Positions 14,321-18,986 of a stretch of DNA of 18,986 bases are shown piece after piece. Every line of letters begins with the position of its first letter. The first letter of the stretch is position 1. The position numbers and the translations under genes are program-made. The notes beneath the pieces are model-generated. The model was given only the letters and a program-made list of their open reading frames with translations, was not told the origin of the DNA and did no database searches. Source of the DNA: JANQIO01 sp038746745 (lineage in GTDB: Bacteria > Pseudomonadota > Gammaproteobacteria > Pseudomonadales > Halieaceae); contig JBCDKJ010000066.1 of the NCBI GenBank assembly GCA_038746745.1, forward strand, positions 1 through 18,986, written 5' to 3'.

Positions 14321-15231
14321 TGCAACTGAAAACCCACGGCCGTTATCAATACAGTCCAATTATCGAGCGGGCTCACTATACGTGGCCCGAAGGAAAGCGG
14401 CTGGCGTTTTATATCGCTGTAAATATAGAGCACTTCCACTTTGGTGAAGGCCTGGGCCATACCCCGTCCTACGCCACGCCGCAGCCTGACGTGCGTAACT
14501 ATGCCTGGCGCGATTACGGCTCGCGGGTGGGAGTCTGGCGGCTGTTCGATCTGTTTGATGCGCTACAACTGCCCGCCTGCATGCTGGTGAATTCAACGGT
14601 TTATGACTACGCGCCACAAATTCTCGACCGCGCCAGAGCGCGTGGAGATGAGGTGGTGGCGCATGGCCGCACAAACTCAGAGCGCCAGGGAGACCTCGAT
14701 GAGGCTGAAGAGCGCGCATTGATCGAAGAGGCCACCTCGATTTTGACGCAGCACGAAGGCCGCGCGCCACGGGGCTGGCTAGGCCCTTGGATTTCCGAGA
14801 CCGCGACCACACCTGAACTGCTCAAAGACGCCGGGTATAACTATGTGCTCGATTGGCCGCTGGATGACCAGCCTGTCTGGCTGTCCACACAATCAGGCCC
14901 TTTACTCTCAATGCCCTATCCCGTAGAGATCAATGACGCGCCGGCTATGCTGACCCGACACCATACTGCGCTCGACTTTACCGGCATGATTATTGACCAG
15001 TTTGAGGAGCTGCTGCGTCAGTCTGAAAAGCAACCGCTGGTCTGTGCTGTGTCGCTACACACGCCAATTGTGGGGCAGCCTTTCCGTCTCGCCCAGCTGC
15101 GCCGAGCGTTGGAGCATATCTGCTCACATGCCGACGCAGAGCAGGTCTGGTTTACCCAGCCGGGCAAAATTGCTGATCATATTGCGGGGTTGCCGGCCGG
15201 CGTGGTCCCCGGATCGCAGGAACAGCCCTAG
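14320..15231 (+). CDS. Polysaccharide-deacetylase-fold hydrolase, PuuE (allantoinase)-like
   Basis: A 303-residue protein of the NodB/polysaccharide deacetylase fold, closest in style to the PuuE-type branch that includes metal-independent allantoinase: a start like RYQYSPIIERAHYTWPEGKR, then PDVRNYAWRDYGSRVGVWRLFDLFD and RAPRGWLGPWISETATTPELL. The classic metal triad is incomplete: the Asp motif reads AVNIEHF (Asn35, Glu37), and the HxxxH motif reads HGRTN (His115, Asn119). Other conserved parts are LLSMPYPVEINDAPAM and LHTPIVGQPFRLAQLRRALEHI. Its ATG overlaps the cysS stop (TAATG), so translation is coupled and the two form one transcript. It probably hydrolyses a cyclic amide or related C-N bond, but the substrate is unknown. 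A deacetylase acting on sugar is less likely given the lost ligands and the lack of a signal peptide. Confidence 0.82.
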   Translation: MQLKTHGRYQYSPIIERAHYTWPEGKRLAFYIAVNIEHFHFGEGLGHTPSYATPQPDVRNYAWRDYGSRVGVWRLFDLFDALQLPACMLVNSTVYDYAPQILDRARARGDEVVAHGRTNSERQGDLDEAEERALIEEATSILTQHEGRAPRGWLGPWISETATTPELLKDAGYNYVLDWPLDDQPVWLSTQSGPLLSMPYPVEINDAPAMLTRHHTALDFTGMIIDQFEELLRQSEKQPLVCAVSLHTPIVGQPFRLAQLRRALEHICSHADAEQVWFTQPGKIADHIAGLPAGVVPGSQEQP

Positions 15232-15249
15232 CAGCGGCAAACGGGCGCT

Positions 15250-15263
15250 GTCTGCAGGCAGAC
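15250..15263 (+). terminator. Weak hairpin downstream of the PuuE-like gene
   Basis: GTCTGC (15250-15255) and GCAGAC (15258-15263) form a compact inverted repeat 18 bases after the stop codon, followed by TATTCTCT rather than a T run. This could end the zur-cysS transcript, but the evidence is weak. Confidence 0.3.
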
Positions 15264-15377
15264 TATTCTCTGAAGCCACGGCCTCTGTCGCGCGTTGTCG
15301 GTCCAGTTTCTCAGACCGCACGCAGTGCGCCAGTGTTGTACATTTCTGATCCGCAGCGACAAAAGAGATAACGCGAA

Positions 15378-16664
15378 ATGACTGCTGAGGCCCAGTCGAC
15401 GATTACAACGCCACCTTCGCCCTTCGATCCGGTCACCATCGGGCCGCTGACCCTGCGAAACCGATTCATCAAGTCCGGTGCTAATGAAGGCATGTGCCTG
15501 GACGGGCACCCCACGGCAGCGCTGGTCAACCACCACCGAGAGCTGGCAGCCGGCGGCGTCGGTATGACCACCGTGGCCTATTTGAGCGTTGCCAAGGTAG
15601 GCCGCACCCTGCCCAATCAGCCCTGGATTCGGCCTGAGATATTGCCGGATTTCCGCACGCTAACCGACGCGGTGCATGAACAGGGTGCTGCCATTTCTGC
15701 CCAGATTACCCATGGCGGCTCGTTTGTTACGGGTATGCATGTGCGCGGTCGCCTGATCAGTTCTTCTGCCGGTTTCAATCCGGCGGGGATGATGAAGGGC
15801 AACTTTCTGTCCCGGGCCATGAACGAAGCCGACATGACGCAGGTGATTGATGAGTTCGTGCAGGGCGCAAAGCTCGCTCTCGAGGGCGGCTTCGACGCCG
15901 TCGAAATCCATATGGGGCATGGCTATCTTCTCAACCAGTTTATTTCGCCCATGAGCAACCGCCGCACAGATCAATACGGCGGGAGTGCAGAGAACCGCGT
16001 GCGTTTCCCGGCCCGTGTTTTGACCGCGGTGCGTGAAGCCGTCGGCGATGACCTGGCGGTGATTGCCAAAATCAATGTGGCCGATGGGCCCAGCCGAGGT
16101 GCCACGGTAGAAGATGGCATTGTGACGGCAAAGGCGCTGGAACAGGCTGGCGCTCACATGCTGGTGCTCTCCGGCGGTCGCAACGTGGAGTCCACCTGGT
16201 TCATGTTCGGCAGCAATATGAACCGGCAGGAAATCGTTAAAGTGATGAAGAAAACCGGGGATCACATTAGCGCGTTTATGATGCAGGTCGCTGCATCCTC
16301 AGAACGGAAAATGGAATTCCGCGAAATGTACTTCCGCGAGTACTCGCAGAAGATTCGTGCAGAAGTCAGCCTGCCACTGGCCTACCTGGGCGGCGTAAAG
16401 TCACTGGACAACGCAGAGACCGCGATGGCAGATGGCTTTGAGTGCGTGGTGCTGGCGCGCGCGCTCTTGAGAGACCCTGATCTGGTCAACAAGTTTCGCG
16501 AGGGCAGTATCAAGGCATCACGCTGCGACAACTGCAACGCCTGTGTCGCCTATATCTACGACCCGGACGGCACCCGCTGCATTTACCGTGGCAAAAACGA
16601 CCCCCATGCCAATAAGGTGTACGCGGCCGACTGGCAACCCGCGCCGACCGAGGCGCAAGCCTAG
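15378..16664 (+). CDS. NADH:flavin oxidoreductase, Old Yellow Enzyme family, with Fe-S motif
   Basis: A 428-residue cytoplasmic flavoprotein of the OYE/2,4-dienoyl-CoA reductase group, which reduces activated C=C bonds with FMN and NAD(P)H. The barrel starts FDPVTIGPLTLRNRFIKSG. Typical blocks follow: QITHGGSF, HMGHGYLLNQFISPMSNRR, TDQYGGSAENRVRFP, and the phosphate-binding end FECVVLARALLRDPDLVNK. After the barrel come four cysteines spaced C-x2-C-x2-C-x11-C (CDNCNACVAY...GTRC), which probably hold an Fe-S cluster. There is no second FAD/NAD domain, so it is the short form of the family. A purine-rich AAAGAGA lies ahead of the ATG. The next gene begins two bases after the stop, giving a likely operon with the propeller lipoprotein. 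With a KstD-like and a KshA-like gene close by, a steroid or similar enone is a reasonable substrate guess. Confidence 0.92.
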   Translation: MTAEAQSTITTPPSPFDPVTIGPLTLRNRFIKSGANEGMCLDGHPTAALVNHHRELAAGGVGMTTVAYLSVAKVGRTLPNQPWIRPEILPDFRTLTDAVHEQGAAISAQITHGGSFVTGMHVRGRLISSSAGFNPAGMMKGNFLSRAMNEADMTQVIDEFVQGAKLALEGGFDAVEIHMGHGYLLNQFISPMSNRRTDQYGGSAENRVRFPARVLTAVREAVGDDLAVIAKINVADGPSRGATVEDGIVTAKALEQAGAHMLVLSGGRNVESTWFMFGSNMNRQEIVKVMKKTGDHISAFMMQVAASSERKMEFREMYFREYSQKIRAEVSLPLAYLGGVKSLDNAETAMADGFECVVLARALLRDPDLVNKFREGSIKASRCDNCNACVAYIYDPDGTRCIYRGKNDPHANKVYAADWQPAPTEAQA

Positions 16665-16666
16665 CC

Positions 16667-17737
16667 ATGCCTGTTCGCGGCCTGCTGCTTCTCCTCGGCC
16701 TGTGGACCCTGGCGGGCTGTGGCGGCCAGATACAAACCGGCTGCAATACCGTGGGTGCAGTCACACCCATCTGTGGCGTGCAAATGCCGGAAGACATTGA
16801 GCCACTGCCAGACGCGGGCGGTTTGATCGTTGCCGAGTACGGCGACGGGGGCAAATATCCCGGTCGCGTGCTGTGGTACCAGCCCGAGTCAGCCTCCGGC
16901 TTTGTTGAACTGGTCACCCGCGCTGACATCGACACGGGCGCTGACGGCACAGTTTGGGGCGAAGCCGATTGTCCGGTGCCAGACACCTTATCCCCGCACG
17001 GCATACATCTATCGCCACGCGGCCAAAGCTTGCAGCTACTGATTGTGAATCACGCCAGCCTTGAGCAGGTGCTGATGTATGAGGTGTCGCCGGACGCAGA
17101 TGCCGGCATACCGCCAGGGATCGCCTGGCGCGGCTGCGTCAGCTTCCCGGAGGAAGCCACGCTCAACGACGTGGCGGCACTGCCCGACGGGGGTTTCGCG
17201 GTCACTCACATGTATCCGCGAGAAGGCGAATTGCTGACCGTTCTGAAAGTTCTGATAGGTGCCAGCCAGGGACACGTTTATCTGTGGTCACCGGAAGCAG
17301 GCATTAACATTCTGCCCAACAGCGCGGCTCGGGTGCCGAATGGCATCGAAGTATCTGAAGATAGCCAGTCACTGTGGGTGAACAATTACACGGAAGGCGA
17401 GCTGCGCCAGTACGCCCTGCCCTCGGGTGACATTCTGCAGAGGGTATCCGTCGCCAATATCGATAACTCCGCCTGGCTACCGGATGGCCGTTTGCTGCTG
17501 GCCTCGCACGAGTCGCTGACGGAGATCATTGGCTGCATGGACTTGCTGGAAGGCACCTGCGCGGCCCCCTACTCTCTGGTGGCGGTGGACCCGAAAACCG
17601 GCGAAACCGATGTGTTATTCAAATCCAGCCCCGGCGAGCTGTTCGGCCCGGCGACGGTGGCCGTGATGTACGAAGGTAAGCTGTACGCAGGCTCTTTCTC
17701 CGGCGATCGGATGGCGGAGATCACGATAACGCCGTAG
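16667..17737 (+). CDS. Six-bladed propeller lipoprotein, paraoxonase/SMP-30-like
   Basis: A 356-residue exported lipoprotein: signal RGLLLLLGLWTLAGC with Cys18 as the lipid site, and Gly at +2. The body looks like a calcium-dependent six-bladed propeller of the paraoxonase/SMP-30/strictosidine-synthase kind: SPHGIHLSPRG, LLIVNHASLEQVLMYEV, TLNDVAALPDGGFAVTHM, VPNGIEVSEDSQSLWVNNY, and DNSAWLPDGRLLLASH. The Asn-Asp and Asn-Gly pairs at blade starts match the usual metal-site residues. Family members hydrolyse lactones or aryl esters, which would suit a catabolic neighbourhood, but the substrate is not known. The start lies two bases after the OYE stop, with GAGG about 12 bases upstream, so the genes are probably cotranscribed. 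Six cysteines occur near the N-terminus and in the body, plausible for a periplasmic or outer-membrane protein. Confidence 0.82.
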   Translation: MPVRGLLLLLGLWTLAGCGGQIQTGCNTVGAVTPICGVQMPEDIEPLPDAGGLIVAEYGDGGKYPGRVLWYQPESASGFVELVTRADIDTGADGTVWGEADCPVPDTLSPHGIHLSPRGQSLQLLIVNHASLEQVLMYEVSPDADAGIPPGIAWRGCVSFPEEATLNDVAALPDGGFAVTHMYPREGELLTVLKVLIGASQGHVYLWSPEAGINILPNSAARVPNGIEVSEDSQSLWVNNYTEGELRQYALPSGDILQRVSVANIDNSAWLPDGRLLLASHESLTEIIGCMDLLEGTCAAPYSLVAVDPKTGETDVLFKSSPGELFGPATVAVMYEGKLYAGSFSGDRMAEITITP

Positions 17738-17749
17738 CGCGTGCGCAGC

Positions 17750-18793
17750 TCAACTGGCCAGCGGTTGATAGAACTGGTCGTACCAGCGGCGCAGCTTGTT
17801 TATGGGTCCATCACCGTCGCAGAGGATCGGATCTACCCGATAGGTTTTGTCCCGCCAGATCACCACATCCTGGCCGAACGCCAAGTGCGCTACCTGCGGG
17901 TACATCTCACAAAACTCATGTGGTAGCGGTTCTTCGGTGAGGCTGGAGAGAATTACCGCGCTGCACAGATCGACTTCTTCATCATTAATAGGTGTGTGGT
18001 AATTCACCCACCAGCTGGCGAAGCTCATTTCGTCGCTGCGTGATTCCGTGTAGTAGTACATGATGGAAGGCCCGTGGTAGGTAGCATCACCCCAGGCGTC
18101 AGCAGCGGTTTCCACGGCTTCCGCCTGCATGGCTTCCATATCAAAGGGCGCGTCTTCGGGGATGATCATGCCTGCGTCTGCCGAGCGCTGCACCCGTGAT
18201 ACCTGCGTCACCGTGCGCTCGCCAAAGCGATTTTCAAAGGACTGCACCTCACCGCCATGAACGTGCGCGAAATGCGCAACGTCAACGATATTCTCGATCA
18301 CATCGCAGGGCTGGGCGCGAATACGGGAGCGCTTGAAGGACCAATCACCCCAGCCATCGGGACCCCAGTCACTGATGTCCGGCAAGTAGTCTTCCGGTGA
18401 ATTATTCTCGGGGTCATACCAGAGGGCGATGAAGCCGTTTTTTTCTATCACCGGCCAGGCTTTCAGTGCGTTGAGCGCGCGGTCCGGGATTTTTTTGGCG
18501 TAGGGAATTTCCACACAGGTACCGGCGGCATCGAAACGCCAGCCGTGAAACGGACAGGCAATAGTGTCACCGCAAGGCCGTCCGCCGTCGCTGGCGAGGT
18601 GTGCCCCGAGATGAGGACAGTACGCGTCCAGCACTCCAACGACCCCAGACTCACCCCGATATATCACCATTTCCTGGCCAAAGTAGTTAAGCGGCTTGAT
18701 CTCACCGACCGACAGCTCCTGAGAAAACAACACAATATGCCAGCCCCGGGCGTAGTGGCCGGGTTCCAAAAAAGCGAAAGCGGACTCAGGCAT
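17750..18793 (-). CDS. kshA: Rieske oxygenase component, 3-ketosteroid 9-alpha-hydroxylase (KshA)-like
   Basis: A 347-residue oxygenase component of a two-part Rieske non-heme iron monooxygenase. The [2Fe-2S] site is Cys59-x-His61 and Cys80-x2-His83 (CPHLGAHL, CPFHGW). The mononuclear iron motif is N168-x2-D171-x2-H174-x4-H179 (ENIVDVAHFAHVHG), with the later Asp in FGQDVVIW as probable third ligand. The C-terminal DGPINKLRRWYDQFY closely recalls KshA enzymes, which hydroxylate the steroid nucleus at C9. I use ATG 18791-18793: GGGAGG lies 6 bases upstream and the start overlaps the stop of the KstD-like gene by eight bases, so the two are translationally coupled. An in-frame upstream start would lie inside that gene. 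The reductase partner (KshB) is not in the window. Convergent with the propeller lipoprotein, 12 bases apart. Confidence 0.85.
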   Translation of the reverse strand: MPESAFAFLEPGHYARGWHIVLFSQELSVGEIKPLNYFGQEMVIYRGESGVVGVLDAYCPHLGAHLASDGGRPCGDTIACPFHGWRFDAAGTCVEIPYAKKIPDRALNALKAWPVIEKNGFIALWYDPENNSPEDYLPDISDWGPDGWGDWSFKRSRIRAQPCDVIENIVDVAHFAHVHGGEVQSFENRFGERTVTQVSRVQRSADAGMIIPEDAPFDMEAMQAEAVETAADAWGDATYHGPSIMYYYTESRSDEMSFASWWVNYHTPINDEEVDLCSAVILSSLTEEPLPHEFCEMYPQVAHLAFGQDVVIWRDKTYRVDPILCDGDGPINKLRRWYDQFYQPLAS

Positions 18794-18986
18794 AGCGGGC
18801 CTCCCTGAGGGGTTCGGTTTCATTATTGTTTTCTGTTTGCGCAAACGCGTGCTGTGCTGCCAGGTAGGCAAAGGTCATGGCCGATCCAATAGTGGCCCCT
18901 GCACCGGGGTAGGTATCTCCCATCACGGCTGCGCTGGTATTGCCTGCCGCGTAAAGACCAGGGATGACATGTCCGGACTCATCCAG
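18786..18986 (-). CDS. 3-ketosteroid delta-1-dehydrogenase (KstD)-like flavoprotein, C-terminal part
   Basis: Only the last 66 codons lie in the window; the gene begins beyond its right edge. The end has the FAD-binding C-terminal signature of the KstD/fumarate-reductase flavoprotein family: VIPGLYAAGNTSAAVMGDTY, then PGAGATIGSAMTFAYLAAQH. KstD puts a double bond into ring A of 3-ketosteroids; with KshA this opens ring B. The stop TGA (18786-18788) lies within the first codons of the KshA-like gene, so the two genes overlap by eight bases in one operon. The tail after AAQHAF is charged and probably disordered. Steroid dehydrogenase is the best reading, but a related fumarate-reductase-type enzyme cannot be excluded from this fragment. 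Confidence 0.82.
   Translation of the reverse strand: MDESGHVIPGLYAAGNTSAAVMGDTYPGAGATIGSAMTFAYLAAQHAFAQTENNNETEPLREARYA

Noticed and set aside
15660..16265. 201-codon open frame on the minus strand
   Set aside because: Antisense to the OYE-family gene and rich in His/Gly from reverse-read codons; no family pattern.
16500..16580. C-x2-C-x2-C-x11-C spacing in the OYE-family protein as a novelty
   Set aside because: The usual dienoyl-CoA reductase spacing is slightly different, but I recall short-form family members with this spacing, so I did not rank it as a finding.
1..18986. tRNA or rRNA genes, CRISPR arrays, insertion sequences
   Set aside because: No cloverleaf-like genes, regularly spaced repeats, transposase-like proteins or terminal repeats were seen by eye; a dedicated search was not possible.

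Overview
The window (about 19 kb, moderately GC-rich, densely coded) looks like the chromosome of a marine-type gammaproteobacterium, possibly of the Halieaceae/Spongiibacteraceae kind. The basis is the mix of outer-membrane lipoproteins, amidohydrolase-type enzymes and steroid-oxidation genes. This placement is inference from protein flavour only, since there is no rRNA or other marker gene.

Layout. (1) 1-341 is non-coding and leads into a decayed antirestriction (ArdA-like) gene at 342-644, probably the scar of a former mobile element. (2) 665-2314 is a membrane-anchored, metal-dependent amidohydrolase with a promoter that predicts a leaderless mRNA. (3) 2431-7415 (minus) holds two tandem paralogous lipoproteins of about 800 residues: a Cys-rich repeat domain, an Ig-like domain and a beta-propeller. 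Both start at TTG behind the same ribosome-binding block. (4) 7658-9631 (minus) is a DUF3604 (PHP-like) lipoprotein with a terminator at its end. (5) 9810-11527 holds a stand-alone DUF2470 (heme-binding type) protein, a small four-helix membrane protein and a tandem PNPOx-type flavoprotein.

(6) 11674-15231 is the most interesting part. A divergent pair, hisI (minus) and a Zur/Fur-family regulator (plus), is separated by a promoter overlapping a perfect 14-bp palindrome that resembles a Zur operator. Downstream of the regulator lie cysS and, overlapping its stop codon, a polysaccharide-deacetylase-fold (PuuE-like) enzyme. The HisI lacks one of the three cysteines that hold the catalytic zinc (Asp101 instead of Cys). 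The deacetylase-like protein has lost at least part of the NodB metal triad. HisI and CysRS paralogs are known companions of Zur in zinc-sparing regulons. I read this as a compact zinc-limitation locus, with the PuuE-like enzyme as a candidate new member.

(7) 15378-17737 is a two-gene unit: an Old-Yellow-Enzyme family reductase with an Fe-S motif, and a paraoxonase/SMP-30-like propeller lipoprotein. (8) 17750-18986 (minus) carries a KshA-like Rieske oxygenase whose start overlaps the end of a KstD-like 3-ketosteroid dehydrogenase, which runs off the window. These are the two enzymes that open ring B of the steroid nucleus.

I saw no tRNA or rRNA genes, CRISPR arrays or intact insertion sequences.
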